DNA from: Devosia lucknowensis
GTDB lineage: Bacteria; Pseudomonadota; Alphaproteobacteria; Rhizobiales; Devosiaceae
Direction of reading: 5' to 3'
Length of the DNA stretch: 64,000 nt
NCBI RefSeq assembly: GCF_900177655.1
Contig: NZ_FXWK01000001.1
Location: 1,674,001-1,738,000 of the forward strand
The position numbers and the translations under genes were made by a program. Each line of letters starts with the position of its first letter. Position 1 is the stretch's first letter. The notes under the pieces are model-generated. The model had not been told where the DNA came from. It saw only the letters and a list, made by a program, of their open reading frames with translations, and ran no database searches. Below, one piece after another: positions 36,725-48,818 of the stretch.

Positions 36725-39073
36725 ATGACTGAACCCGTACCCGCATATCGCCCTATGGGTGGGCCCATCACAAGCCAACTACAGCGGCAGGGCAAGTACT
36801 CCGCGAAAGTGGACTATCTAGCTGGGCTAAATCCAGAGCAGCGTGAAGCAGTTCTGGCGACCGATGGTCCACTGCTCGTGCTCGCTGGTGCAGGAACAGG
36901 GAAGACAAGGGTTCTCATCACTAGAATTGCCCACATCCTGCTCGAAAGCAGAGCGCAGCCATGGGAAATTCTCGCGGTGACGTTCACCAACAAAGCAGCG
37001 CGCGAGATGAAGGTTCGGATTGACTCGTTTGTTAAGCCGCTCCCTGAGCTACAGTGGATGGGCACCTTCCACTCCATGTCGGCAAAAATCCTGCGCAAGC
37101 ATGCCGAACTCGTCGACCTCAAATCCACTTTCACCATTCTCGATACCGACGACCAGATCCGGCTGATCAAGCAGCTGCTGGCCGCGGAAAACATCGACGA
37201 AAAACGCTGGCCGGCCCGACAGTTCGCTGGCATGCTCGACGCCTGGAAGAACCGCGGATTGCAGCCCAAGGACGTGCCCGCAGCCGACAGCAGCTACTAC
37301 GCCAATGGCAAGGGTGGCAGGCTCTACCACGACTATCAGGCGCGCCTGAAGGCGCTCAATGCCGCCGATTTCGGTGACCTGCTGCTCGAATGCATCCGTC
37401 TGTTCCGCGAGAACCCGGATGTGCTGGCCGAGTACCATCGCAAGTTCAAGTACATGCTGGTGGACGAGTATCAGGACAGCAACACCGCCCAGTATCTGTG
37501 GCTGCGTTTGCTCGCGCAGGGCAAGCCCGCCGCGGAAGCCAACATCTGCGTGGTGGGTGACGACGACCAGTCCATCTATGGCTGGCGCGGCGCCGAGGTG
37601 GACAACATCCTGCGCTTCGAAACGGACTTCCCCGGCGCCAAGGTCATCAAGCTGGAGCGCAACTATCGCTCCACCGCCAACATCCTCAAAGCAGCCTCGA
37701 CACTGATCGCCTTCAACGAAGGGCGGCTCGGCAAGACCCTGTTCACCGATGTCGCCGATGGCGGCGATCTGGTCTCCTTCACGCAGGTCTACGACTCCGA
37801 GGAAGAAGCGCGCACCATCGGCGAGGAAATCGAGCAGTTTCAGCGACAGGGCGAACCGCTCAATTCCATGGCCATCCTCGTCCGCGCCTCGTTCCAGATG
37901 CGCGAATTCGAAGAGCGTTTCATCACGCTCGGCCTCAACTATCGCGTCGTCGGCGGCCCCCGCTTCTACGAACGCAAGGAAATCCGCGACGCCCTGGCCT
38001 ATCTGCGGCTGGTGGCGCAACCGGCCGACGACCTCGCCTTCGAGCGCATCGTCAACGTCCCCAAGCGCGGCATCGGCGACTCCACCGTCAAGATGCTGAT
38101 GGAAACCGCGCGCGGCATGAAAGTGCCGCTCCTGGCAGCGACGCGCATGCTGGTCGAAACCGAGGAACTCAAGCCCAAGCAGCGCACGACGCTGCGGGCA
38201 CTGATCGCCCAGTTCGACGACTGGGCCTGGCGCAGCGAAAGCCTCAAGCCCTATCAGCTGGTCGAAAACATCCTGGAAGAAAGCGGCTATACCGACATGC
38301 TCGAGGCCGAGAAATCCGTCGAGAGCCAAGGGCGCAAGGAAAACCTCAAGGAACTCAGCCGCTCCATGGAGGAATTCGACACGCTCGGCGGCTTTCTCGA
38401 ACACATTGCCCTGGTGATGGACCGGGACAGCGCCGACGCCAGCGACGCCGTGACCATCATGACCCTCCACTCGGCCAAGGGCTTGGAATACGACACCGTA
38501 TTCCTGCCGGGTTGGGAGGATGGGACGTTCCCCAGTCAGCGATCCATGGACGAAAGCGGTCGCGCCGGGCTCGAGGAAGAGCGGCGGCTGGGCTATGTCG
38601 GGATAACCCGTGGACGCAAGCGGGTCCGCATCTCGGCCGCGCAGAACCGGCGCATCCATGGCCTCTGGCAATCGGCCATCCCGAGCCGCTTCATCGACGA
38701 GTTGCCTCCCGACGCTGTGGAAGTCACCGACAAGGGCTCGGCCTACGGCGGCTATAGCTATGGCGGCGGCGCTGCGAGCCGCTTCAACAAGGCCGATCCA
38801 TTCGAGAGCGTCTATGAGACGCCGGGCTGGAAGCGCGCCCGCGCCAACCAGGAAAGCCGCAAGGGCGGCGGCCCGCTGACGATCGAAGGCGAACTCGTGG
38901 CCCGCTCGGTCGATCTGGGCGGCGAATCCAGCGGCTACAAGCTGGGCGAGCGCGTGTTCCACCTCAAGTTCGGCTATGGTGAAGTCATCCAGATCGAAGG
39001 CAACAAGCTGACCATCGATTTTGAAAAGGCCGGTACCAAGAAGGTGCTGGAGAGTTTCATCCGCAAGGGGTGA
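36725..39073 (+). CDS. uvrD: UvrD/PcrA-type ATP-dependent DNA helicase
   Basis: Superfamily 1A helicase of 782 residues acting in nucleotide-excision and mismatch repair. Motifs in order: [53 protein letters not shown] and [12 protein letters not shown]. The C-terminal tail ([20 protein letters not shown]) is the typical RNA-polymerase-binding Tudor-like end. The ATG at 36725 gives a normal N-terminus; an open stretch back to 36599 overlaps the PHO box. The first 110 codons use many codons rare elsewhere here (AGA, AGG, CTA, ACA). Confidence 0.93.
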   Translation: MTEPVPAYRPMGGPITSQLQRQGKYSAKVDYLAGLNPEQREAVLATDGPLLVLAGAGTGKTRVLITRIAHILLESRAQPWEILAVTFTNKAAREMKVRIDSFVKPLPELQWMGTFHSMSAKILRKHAELVDLKSTFTILDTDDQIRLIKQLLAAENIDEKRWPARQFAGMLDAWKNRGLQPKDVPAADSSYYANGKGGRLYHDYQARLKALNAADFGDLLLECIRLFRENPDVLAEYHRKFKYMLVDEYQDSNTAQYLWLRLLAQGKPAAEANICVVGDDDQSIYGWRGAEVDNILRFETDFPGAKVIKLERNYRSTANILKAASTLIAFNEGRLGKTLFTDVADGGDLVSFTQVYDSEEEARTIGEEIEQFQRQGEPLNSMAILVRASFQMREFEERFITLGLNYRVVGGPRFYERKEIRDALAYLRLVAQPADDLAFERIVNVPKRGIGDSTVKMLMETARGMKVPLLAATRMLVETEELKPKQRTTLRALIAQFDDWAWRSESLKPYQLVENILEESGYTDMLEAEKSVESQGRKENLKELSRSMEEFDTLGGFLEHIALVMDRDSADASDAVTIMTLHSAKGLEYDTVFLPGWEDGTFPSQRSMDESGRAGLEEERRLGYVGITRGRKRVRISAAQNRRIHGLWQSAIPSRFIDELPPDAVEVTDKGSAYGGYSYGGGAASRFNKADPFESVYETPGWKRARANQESRKGGGPLTIEGELVARSVDLGGESSGYKLGERVFHLKFGYGEVIQIEGNKLTIDFEKAGTKKVLESFIRKG

Positions 39074-39171
39074 GACGGGGCGACTGTGGCTGGGGCGAGA
39101 TTCCCTCCTGGCCCCTGCCCTTGTTATCGGCAGGATCATCTCCACATCCTCCACACAGCAGGAGGAAACCC

Positions 39172-39489
39172 ATGATTCTCTCGACCACGCCCACCCTCGA
39201 AGGCCGCCCGATCCGCGACTATCTCGGCATCGCAACAGGCGAAGTCATCGTCGGCGCCAATATCTTCAAGGATCTGTTCGCCGGCATTCGCGACATCGTC
39301 GGCGGCCGGGCGGGCGCCTACGAGTCGACATTGCGCGACGCGCGACAGCAGGCCTATCGCGAACTGGCGGAAGAAGCCCGGAGAATGGGGGCGGACGCGG
39401 TGGTAGGCATCGACATCGACTATGAAGTCGTCGGCCAGAATGGCTCGATGTTGATGGTTTCGGTATCGGGGACCGCCGTCAAACTCTGA
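39172..39489 (+). CDS. YbjQ family (UPF0145) protein
   Basis: Protein of 105 residues with the family pattern [19 protein letters not shown] near residue 18 and [16 protein letters not shown] near 72. Members form pentamers and are described as putative heavy-metal-binding, without a proven role. AGGAGGAAA precedes the ATG. Confidence 0.88.
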   Translation: MILSTTPTLEGRPIRDYLGIATGEVIVGANIFKDLFAGIRDIVGGRAGAYESTLRDARQQAYRELAEEARRMGADAVVGIDIDYEVVGQNGSMLMVSVSGTAVKL

Positions 39490-39490
39490 T

Positions 39491-39516
39491 GGAACGGATA
39501 GGTCCACCCGGATGTT
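39491..39516 (+). promoter_or_regulatory. Possible EcfG-like promoter of the PRC-barrel gene
   Basis: GGAAC (39491-39495), 17 bp, TGTT (39513-39516): one mismatch from GGAAC-N17-CGTT, 30 bp before the PRC-barrel start. Confidence 0.3.
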
Positions 39517-39546
39517 GATTGGGTCCAAACCCGAAAGGATTGCCCG

Positions 39547-39834
39547 ATGGACCACACCAATCACGTTCGCCTGTCATCGTCCGAGCTGACACCCTCGATC
39601 CTTGAAGGCGCCACGATCTATGGTGCCGACGACCACAAGGTGGGCAAGGTCGACCATGTACACGGTCTCGACACGGTCATCATCGATGTCGGCGGCTTCC
39701 TGGGCCTGGGCGCCAAGCCGGTCGCGGTTCCGCTCAGCGACCTGGAATTCATGCGCGACGAGGATGGCGACGTCCACGCGGTGACCGGATGGACCAAGGA
39801 CCAGCTCAAGTCGATGCCCGAGCATCATCACTGA
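39547..39834 (+). CDS. PRC-barrel domain protein
   Basis: Protein of 95 residues consisting of one PRC barrel (ATIYGADDHKVGKVDHVHGL; VIIDVGGFLGLGAKPVAVPL). Stand-alone PRC proteins in this group are often stress-induced; the near-consensus stress promoter upstream agrees. Function unknown. Followed by its own terminator. Confidence 0.85.
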   Translation: MDHTNHVRLSSSELTPSILEGATIYGADDHKVGKVDHVHGLDTVIIDVGGFLGLGAKPVAVPLSDLEFMRDEDGDVHAVTGWTKDQLKSMPEHHH

Positions 39835-39840
39835 TAACAG

Positions 39841-39873
39841 AAGGCCCGGCTCAAGCGCCGGGCCTTTTCTTTT
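39841..39873 (+). terminator. Rho-independent terminator after the PRC-barrel gene
   Basis: AAGGCCCGGC-TCAAGC-GCCGGGCCTT hairpin (39841-39866) followed by a T-rich stretch (TTCTTTT). Confidence 0.9.
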
Positions 39874-39957
39874 CGGCCGCGAGACCTCACCAAAGCCTCC
39901 GGAGTTGACAGATCGGCGACTGCTGCCCCAATGGCACAAACGCCATTTGAGGTTTCC

Positions 39958-40830
39958 ATGTCCGTCGATCAGCTCTCGTCAAACGCCCTTACCAAAGAGC
40001 AGGCCTATGCGCTGGTCGACGCCGTGTCGGAAAATGACGAGCTGGCGCTGACCGTATCAGCGCATGAAAACGAGGAAACCGGTGAATGGGTGTTCGAAGC
40101 CACCTGCGACAGCCCTCCCGATCTTGAATCATTTTCTGAACTGGCCCGCCAAGTGCTCGGGGGAGACGTCACTTTCACCGTCGAGGCGATCGATCCGGAG
40201 ATCAACTGGGTCGCCAAATCGCTCGAGGGTCTGGCCCCCGTCATTGCCGGTGGCTTTTACGTCTACGGTAGCCATGAGACCGGCCCCATCCCCGATGGCC
40301 TTACCCCGATGAAGATCGACGCCGCACAGGCCTTCGGGACCGGGCACCACGAAACGACGACGGGGTGCCTCGAGGCCATCGAGACCCTGCTGACCGAGCG
40401 CACTCCCGCGCGCATGATCGATATCGGAACCGGCACGGGCGTCCTGGCCATCGCCCTCGCAAAGCGGCTGGAGGCTGTCATTCTCGCCACCGACATCGAC
40501 CCCATCGCCGTGACGACGACAGTCGACAACGCGGTGGAGAACGGCGTGGGAGAACAGATCGACGCCATCGAGGCTACCGGTCTCGACCACCCCGAAATCG
40601 CGGCACGGGCTCCGTATGATCTGGTGGTCGCCAATATTCTGGCCGGCCCGCTCACCGACCTTGCGCCCGGGGTTGGCGGCATCACCCAGAAAGGCGGGAC
40701 CGCAATCCTTTCGGGCATCCTCAATACACAGGCTGACGGCGTCATCGCCGCCTACCAGAACGCCGGCTTTGCGCTCAAGGACCATTTGAAGCGCAAGGAC
40801 TGGACGACGCTGGTGCTGGAACGGGCGTGA
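39958..40830 (+). CDS. prmA: Ribosomal protein L11 methyltransferase
   Basis: AdoMet-dependent enzyme, 290 residues, that methylates ribosomal protein L11. The L11-interaction N-terminus is followed by AFGTGHHETTTGCLEAIE (about 124), the AdoMet motif IDIGTGTGVLAIAL (about 152) and VVANILAGPL (about 222). I chose the ATG at 39958 because GAGG lies 5 nt upstream of it, while the ATG at 39931 has no ribosome site. Confidence 0.92.
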   Translation: MSVDQLSSNALTKEQAYALVDAVSENDELALTVSAHENEETGEWVFEATCDSPPDLESFSELARQVLGGDVTFTVEAIDPEINWVAKSLEGLAPVIAGGFYVYGSHETGPIPDGLTPMKIDAAQAFGTGHHETTTGCLEAIETLLTERTPARMIDIGTGTGVLAIALAKRLEAVILATDIDPIAVTTTVDNAVENGVGEQIDAIEATGLDHPEIAARAPYDLVVANILAGPLTDLAPGVGGITQKGGTAILSGILNTQADGVIAAYQNAGFALKDHLKRKDWTTLVLERA

Positions 40831-40891
40831 GGGCACCTCACCCAGCCGCCCCTTGCAGTAGGGTAGGCCGGGGGGCCTCTGAACGCTTTGC

Positions 40892-40925
40892 CAAAAAGAA
40901 AATCCCCGAAGCAGGCTTCGGGGAT
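40892..40925 (-). terminator. Terminator of the small paralogous genes
   Basis: ATCCCCGAAGC-AG-GCTTCGGGGAT hairpin (40902-40925); on the minus strand it is followed by TTTTCTTTTT, directly downstream of the 40960-41091 small gene. Confidence 0.85.
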
Positions 40926-40959
40926 CGGTTTGATCGTCAGCTTCGGTGCAGCAGCAGCC

Positions 40960-41091
40960 TTACGGGCGCTTGGTGACAGCGCCGATCAACTGATGCTGCA
41001 TGCGGTAGCTGACCTGGCGGGAGGCTTCGCGGCCACGAGCGTCGATAAGACCACCCAATGCGCTGCGGAAACCATTCTTGCTCTCGGTCAT
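40960..41091 (-). CDS. Small 43-residue protein, paralogue 1
   Basis: MTESKNGFRSALGGLIDARG begins a 43-residue protein ending VTKRP. GGAG lies 7 nt before the ATG and a strong terminator follows the stop. It aligns without gaps to the 43-residue protein at 41210-41341 (N-x-F-x-x-AL-x-x-I, then R, A, R-x-V at the same positions). Probably helical and basic; function unknown. It resembles short conserved proteins of rhizobia, but I cannot name a family. Confidence 0.72.
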   Translation of the reverse strand: MTESKNGFRSALGGLIDARGREASRQVSYRMQHQLIGAVTKRP

Positions 41092-41209
41092 CTTATACTC
41101 CATGCGACGGGCGGTCTGTTGCCACCCGACAATGCCTATCTAGGCTGTTTGCTGAGGCCTGGTAAGCCCTTGGCAGGCAAACCAGCCATGCCGGTTCTGC
41201 AGGGCAGGA

Positions 41210-41341
41210 TTAACGCCCGTTTACCTTGCGGTCATGACCATGGCTGCGCTCGAACTGTGCGACATAGCGCTGGGCCTGGCGGGTACGGCCTTCGACGATC
41301 GCTTCGAGGGCACGCTGGAAGATATTGTTCTGCTTGCTCAT
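41210..41341 (-). CDS. Small 43-residue protein, paralogue 2
   Basis: MSKQNNIFQRALEAIVEGRT begins a 43-residue protein ending DRKVNGR, with AGGAG about 9 nt upstream. Same length as paralogue 1, with a matching core (F-x-x-AL-x-x-I-x-x-x-R-x-x-x-A-x-R). The pair fills most of the 630-bp gap between prmA and the aminopeptidase gene. Arginine- and alanine-rich; one amphipathic helix is likely. Function unknown. Confidence 0.72.
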   Translation of the reverse strand: MSKQNNIFQRALEAIVEGRTRQAQRYVAQFERSHGHDRKVNGR

Positions 41342-41462
41342 TTCATCCGTCTCCTGTTTCCTGACCTTAAGATAGGTCCCCCCTTACACGGGACCAGACC
41401 CAAGACGACAGAACAGCCATGCTCCGAGTGCATTTCGCTCGAGCATGGGCCAAGGACAGATA

Positions 41463-43286
41463 ATGGCATCCCAGACTTTCCAACCCGCTGTTTTCCAGAG
41501 CTTTGACGAAAAATCCGATCCTTCCAATGTTGCCCCGCGACTGAGTCAACTCAGGCAAGCCATGCACAAGGCGGGTATCGACGCCGTTCTGATTCCGCGC
41601 GCCGATGCCCATCGCGGTGAATCGGTCCCCCCCGGCGAGGCGCGTCTCGCGTACATCACCGGCTTCACCGGATCGGCGGGCCTGGCGGTCGTAGGCTCCG
41701 AAAAAGCCGGCCTGTTCGTGGACAGCCGCTACACGCTTCAGGCGCCTGCCCAGACCGATACCAGCCTTGTGACGGTGCATGAAACCGGTCAGGGCGGCAT
41801 CAGCGAGGACGTCCGCCTCTACGTGCCAAAGAGTGGCACGCTGGCCTATGATCCGTGGCTGCACACGCCGGGCGAGGTGCGCGATATCGCGCAAAAACTC
41901 TCGGGCCATGCGCAGGTCGTGCCGCATGCCAACCTCGTCGACGCCATCTGGAAGGACCGCCCCGGCGCACCGGTCTCGCCGATCGAATTTCTCGGCCACA
42001 ATCGCGCCGGCAAGTCGGCTTCCGACAAGATCGCGGATCTCCAGAAAGCACTGGTGTCCGACCATGCGGACGCCGTCGTTTTGACCCTGCCCGAGAGCAT
42101 CTGCTGGCTGCTGAACATGCGCGGGCGCGATGTCCCCAACACGCCCTTCGTCCTTGGTTTCGCGATCGTGCCCGATGCGGGCCGTCCGACGCTTTACCTG
42201 GACGCTGCCAAGATCACGCCGGAACTGCATAAAGCGCTTGAGGGCGTCGCTGAAGTGGCAGACGCCAACCGTTTCGCCACCGATCTTGAGGCCTTGGGCG
42301 CGGCGGCAAAGACCGTACTGATCGATCCCCAATCGGCCCCCGCCGCCGTTGCCGATACACTGGGCAACGCCGGGGCAAAACTGATCGAGAAACGCGATCC
42401 TGTGCTTGGCCCCAAGTCGGTCAAGAACGAGGTGGAACTGTCGGGCATGCGGGAGGCGCATCGCCTCGACGGCGTGGCGCTGGCCAAGTTCCTCCACTGG
42501 TTCGACAGCGAGGCGCCCAAGGGGCAGCTCACCGAAATCGGCATCGTGACCGCGCTCGAAAGCTTTCGTCGCGAGGACGAAACCTGCGTCGACGCCAGCT
42601 TCGATACCATTTCGGGAGCCGGCCCCAATGGCGCAATCGTCCACTACCGAGTGACCACCAAGACCGACCGCATTCTGCAGGCCGGGGAACTGATGCTGCT
42701 CGATAGCGGCGCGCAATATCTGTCGGGGACCACCGATATCACCCGCACCCTCTTCACCGGCTCCGCCACCGCTGAACAGAAGGATCGCTATACCCGCGTC
42801 CTCAAGGGCATGATCGCCATCTCGCAGGCCCGCTTCCCACGGGGCACCAGCGGCGCCCAGATCGATATTCTGGCGCGCCAGTTCCTCTGGCAGGATGGCG
42901 TGACCTACAACCACGGCACCGGCCACGGCGTCGGGGCATTTCTGGGCGTGCACGAGGGGCCGGTCGGCATCTCGTCACGCTACGCGACGCCGCTGGAAGC
43001 GGGCAATGTCTTGTCCAACGAGCCGGGCTTCTACAAGACCGGGGAATACGGCATTCGCATCGAAAACCTCATCGTAGTGCGCGACGCGGACCGCTTCCCC
43101 GGCTATCTCGAGTTCGAAACGATCACCCTGGCCCCGATCGATACAAGGCTGATTGACCGGTCGCTGCTGACACCGGGCGAAGTGGACTGGCTCAATGCCT
43201 TCCATGCCAAGGTCTGGGCTGAAATCGGGCCGCGCGTGACTGGAGAGGTCAAGAACTGGCTGGCGCAGGCCACCAAGGCGATCTGA
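41463..43286 (+). CDS. Aminopeptidase P family (Xaa-Pro) metallopeptidase
   Basis: Removes N-terminal residues before proline. The 607-residue, three-domain form resembles eukaryotic-type aminopeptidase P. Metal ligands: LLDSGAQYLSGTTDITR (two Asp, about 415-427), TGHGVGAFLGVHEGP (His, about 487), LSNEPGFYKTG (Glu) and IRIENLIVV (Glu). The ATG at 41463 follows AAGGACAG. Cytoplasmic, no signal peptide. Confidence 0.92.
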   Translation: MASQTFQPAVFQSFDEKSDPSNVAPRLSQLRQAMHKAGIDAVLIPRADAHRGESVPPGEARLAYITGFTGSAGLAVVGSEKAGLFVDSRYTLQAPAQTDTSLVTVHETGQGGISEDVRLYVPKSGTLAYDPWLHTPGEVRDIAQKLSGHAQVVPHANLVDAIWKDRPGAPVSPIEFLGHNRAGKSASDKIADLQKALVSDHADAVVLTLPESICWLLNMRGRDVPNTPFVLGFAIVPDAGRPTLYLDAAKITPELHKALEGVAEVADANRFATDLEALGAAAKTVLIDPQSAPAAVADTLGNAGAKLIEKRDPVLGPKSVKNEVELSGMREAHRLDGVALAKFLHWFDSEAPKGQLTEIGIVTALESFRREDETCVDASFDTISGAGPNGAIVHYRVTTKTDRILQAGELMLLDSGAQYLSGTTDITRTLFTGSATAEQKDRYTRVLKGMIAISQARFPRGTSGAQIDILARQFLWQDGVTYNHGTGHGVGAFLGVHEGPVGISSRYATPLEAGNVLSNEPGFYKTGEYGIRIENLIVVRDADRFPGYLEFETITLAPIDTRLIDRSLLTPGEVDWLNAFHAKVWAEIGPRVTGEVKNWLAQATKAI

Positions 43287-43328
43287 TCGTCTGGGCGACC
43301 TCTGGAGCGAGCACCGGAGGTCGTCCCT

Positions 43329-44597
43329 TCAGTTGAACCAGAGCGCAAAGAAGGGCCAGTCGTCGCCCATGACGCGGTTGAGTTCGCTGAAACTTTCGGC
43401 ATCCGCGATTGGCCCGTCGGCGAGGTACGGCAGGGCGTCATGGCCGGTGAACAGCATCACGATATCGGTCTTCGTGGCCGTATCGAAATACGCCTTGAGG
43501 TCGAAGCCCTTGGTGAAGCGCCAATGCGGCAGCAGCAACTCACCCTCGAGGATCAGGTCGACCTGGTCGAGGGTGGCGAGCCAGGCATCGACGATCTCCT
43601 GCGTCACCGACTGCCCCGGGATGATCGAGGTCTGGCTCGGCGCGGGAACGAGCTCCCTGTTGTCGTCGGTTTCGGCCAGGATCATTTCCCAGTTTTTCCG
43701 GGAGAGGCTGGTGATGGCGAGCAGCCGCTCGCGCACGCCCGCCAGCCGCGTCTGGTCGATGACGGGGAAGTTCGCCGTATGGAGGGCCGCCACGAGGTCG
43801 GCGATCATGGCATCGCTCGTCGGGTCCACCATCAGCGTCGAGCCCCGACCGAATTCGGCCAGCGGCAAGCCCGCTTCCGGGAACAGGCGGTGCAGGTAGG
43901 CATCGAAGAAGGCCGAAAAATCGTGCGCCAGAGTCAGGTCGAACGGCGCAGCGGTGACATTTGCATAACCCGCGAACCAGATCGCATCGGCGTTGTCGAA
44001 GCCCACGATGAACTCGGGCGGTGTGGTCACGCCCTTCGATTTGCTCTTTTCCGACACCTCGGGCAGCGCAAAATCGCCGAGACCGGCCAGGAGGACGCCC
44101 AGCGTTTCAGTCTCACCACGCTCGCCGTCGCCGTCGAGGTCGATGCGCACAAGCAGCGGATCGATGGGAATGACGAAGTCGGTGCCCTCCCCGGCCTGCT
44201 GCATGTGCACGGCAGCAGCGTCGAGGGCAGTGACGAAATCGTCGAGGATGTCGCGCAACTGATCGTAGGTGAGTGGCTCGGGATCGGGATTGGCCGGGGT
44301 TGCACCGGCCTCGATGCCCGACCCCAGCACAAGCGCCAGGGGCGAAAGATCCGGCGACACGGCGCCATGGCGATAGAGCGCCTGCGCAAAGGTCTCATAT
44401 CCCGAAATCAGGCTATCAAGACCCAGTAAGAAACAGGCGTCGCCCTCTCCGGCATCGCAACCGGGCTGCCCCTGCTCGGCCAATTGGCTTAGCGAGCCAT
44501 CGTAGAGGCTGGCCGCGAGCTGGTCGCCGCTTTCACCTGCCTGCACGGCCGAAGATGCCAGCGTCAGCGCCGCAGTCGCAATCATCCAGTGCTTCAC
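43329..44597 (-). CDS. Exported protein of unknown function with an EF-hand-like loop
   Basis: Protein of 422 residues with a clear signal peptide (about 1-20, LTLASSAVQA). One calcium-loop-like stretch, RIDLDGDGERGETE, is near residue 150. Two cysteines (GCDAGEGDACFL) could form a disulphide near the N-terminus. The C-terminal half is acidic and soluble. I recognise no family. It is transcribed after ligA with a 16-bp gap and may be read through from it. Confidence 0.7.
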   Translation of the reverse strand: MKHWMIATAALTLASSAVQAGESGDQLAASLYDGSLSQLAEQGQPGCDAGEGDACFLLGLDSLISGYETFAQALYRHGAVSPDLSPLALVLGSGIEAGATPANPDPEPLTYDQLRDILDDFVTALDAAAVHMQQAGEGTDFVIPIDPLLVRIDLDGDGERGETETLGVLLAGLGDFALPEVSEKSKSKGVTTPPEFIVGFDNADAIWFAGYANVTAAPFDLTLAHDFSAFFDAYLHRLFPEAGLPLAEFGRGSTLMVDPTSDAMIADLVAALHTANFPVIDQTRLAGVRERLLAITSLSRKNWEMILAETDDNRELVPAPSQTSIIPGQSVTQEIVDAWLATLDQVDLILEGELLLPHWRFTKGFDLKAYFDTATKTDIVMLFTGHDALPYLADGPIADAESFSELNRVMGDDWPFFALWFN

Positions 44598-44613
44598 ACG
44601 ATTCTCCCGAAAT

Positions 44614-46962
<2,349 letters not shown>

Positions 46963-46984
46963 GGGAGGGAGCCACAACCCAGCC

Positions 46985-48655
46985 CTATCCCACGGCTCCG
47001 AGCAATTTCTTGGCAGCAGCACGGGCTTCGTTGGTGATCTCCGCACCAGCGAGCATGCGCGCCACCTCTTCCTGGCGGGCCGGCTTGTCCAACGGCTTCA
47101 CATGCGTGCGCATGAAGGCGCCCTCTTCCACCATCTGCTTTTCGATCAGCAGGTGGCGATTGGCGCGGGCCGCGACCTGCGGCGCATGAGTTACTGTCAA
47201 AACCTGCACGTTGGAGGCAAGGCGCGCGAGACGCCGACCGATCGCATCGGCCACAGCACCGCCCACGCCGGTGTCGATTTCGTCAAACACCAGGACCGGG
47301 GCTGAGCCCCGATCGGCCAGAACCACCTTGAGAGCCAGCAGGAACCGGCTGAGCTCGCCGCCCGAAGCGACCTTGAGCAAGGGACCAGCGGCAGTGCCAG
47401 GATTGGTCTGAACATGGAAGGCGATCTGGTCGAAGCCCGTCGCCGCAATCCGGTCCGCATCGACCTGATGGTCGACGATGAAACGCGCCGCACCGAGCTT
47501 GAGATCGGGCAGCTCCGCCTCGACAGCGCTGCTGAGCGCCTGGGAAGCGGCCCTCCGTCCCGCGCTGAGAATGTCCGCAACCTCGCGATAGCGGGCTCGT
47601 GCGGCCGTCTCCTCGACCTCAAGCGCCTTGAGCCGGCTTTCACCGCTTTGCAGCGTGTCGAGATCGCCCTGATACTTTTCGAGGACAACCACGAGTTCGT
47701 CCGGCGTGGTCTGGTGCTTTCGGGCCGCTGCCCGCAACGCAAACAGGCGTTCTTCCACCGCCTCTAATTCGCCGGGGTCGAAGGCCATTTCGCGCTTCAG
47801 GTCTTCAAGCGCATCGGTGGTCCGGTCCAGCGTCACGAGGGACGCATCAAGCGCATCGACAATGGGCTGGAACAGCGTAGACCCACCATCGATCTTGCGC
47901 ATCAATCGCCGCATCAGCGACGCCAGGGCGGGGCTCGGTGCATTGGGTCCATTGAGAATTTCGTCGATTTCCACGACATCGGATGCGGCCTTCTCGGCCT
48001 GCTGCAATTGCTGGCGCCGTTCAGCGAGTTCCCCCTCCTCGCCCGCCACCGGCTTCAGCTTACCCAGCTCTTCCACGGCATGGCGGGCATAATCCTCGGC
48101 GGCCACAGCTTCGGCCACCAAGGCCCGCTGTTCGGCCACCGCTTGCTGCGCCTCGACCAGATGCGCCCAGCATTCGCGTACCGCATTGGCCTCCGAGGCC
48201 AACTCACCGAACGCATCGAGGGCGGCCCGGTGAGTCGCCACGTCGACCAGGGCACGGTCATCATGCTGTCCATGGATTTCGACGATCTGACTTCCAACCT
48301 TCTGCAAAAGCGAAGCCGAGACCGGCTGGTCGTTAATGAAGGCCCGGGTCCGCCCATCGGCAAACTGCACACGGCGCAGGATAACGTCTTCGTCGTCGGC
48401 AATGGCATTGTCTCGCAGGAGCGCCCGTGCCGGGTGATCAACAGCCAGTTCCAGCACAGCCACCACCTGGCCGCTGTCCTGCCCCTGTCTGACCAGCGAC
48501 GCATCACCCCTGCCCCCAAGTGCCAGGGTCAAGGCGTCAAGCAGGATGGATTTGCCGGCGCCGGTTTCACCGGTGAGCACCGTCATGCCGGAATCGAGGG
48601 CGAGATCGAGCTGGTCGATAAGGACGATATTGCGGACTGAGAGCGCGTTCAGCAT
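46985..48655 (-). CDS. recN: DNA repair protein RecN
   Basis: SMC-like ATPase of double-strand-break repair, 556 residues. Walker A GETGAGKSILLDALTLALGG is near residue 30, coiled-coil arms in the middle, and the C-terminal SGGELSRFLLALK plus LVFDEIDTGVGG complete the ATPase. The start at 48655 is the family N-terminus MLNALSVRNIVLIDQLDL; the longer open frame to 48742 is not conserved-looking. Confidence 0.95.
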   Translation of the reverse strand: MLNALSVRNIVLIDQLDLALDSGMTVLTGETGAGKSILLDALTLALGGRGDASLVRQGQDSGQVVAVLELAVDHPARALLRDNAIADDEDVILRRVQFADGRTRAFINDQPVSASLLQKVGSQIVEIHGQHDDRALVDVATHRAALDAFGELASEANAVRECWAHLVEAQQAVAEQRALVAEAVAAEDYARHAVEELGKLKPVAGEEGELAERRQQLQQAEKAASDVVEIDEILNGPNAPSPALASLMRRLMRKIDGGSTLFQPIVDALDASLVTLDRTTDALEDLKREMAFDPGELEAVEERLFALRAAARKHQTTPDELVVVLEKYQGDLDTLQSGESRLKALEVEETAARARYREVADILSAGRRAASQALSSAVEAELPDLKLGAARFIVDHQVDADRIAATGFDQIAFHVQTNPGTAAGPLLKVASGGELSRFLLALKVVLADRGSAPVLVFDEIDTGVGGAVADAIGRRLARLASNVQVLTVTHAPQVAARANRHLLIEKQMVEEGAFMRTHVKPLDKPARQEEVARMLAGAEITNEARAAAKKLLGAVG

Positions 48656-48818
48656 GCGCGTTTCTTCCCGTGGCCACCACTGACTGGTCCCGCTTGTAGC
48701 ATCGGCTGTCGCGAAGCCGCCCCGGAGCGCGGCGTCGTCCACAATTTAGACCGTACAAACGAAACCGGGACGCATGATAGCGCCCCGGAACAAAATAGCA
48801 ACATCGATTTGGTTATGC

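Noticed and set aside
37049..39235. 728-codon minus-strand open frame opposite uvrD
   Set aside because: Antisense to a clear helicase gene; no recognisable domain.
40888..41364. Plus-strand open frame of 158 codons between prmA and the aminopeptidase gene
   Set aside because: No ribosome site or family similarity; it is antisense to two small genes that have both ribosome sites and a terminator.
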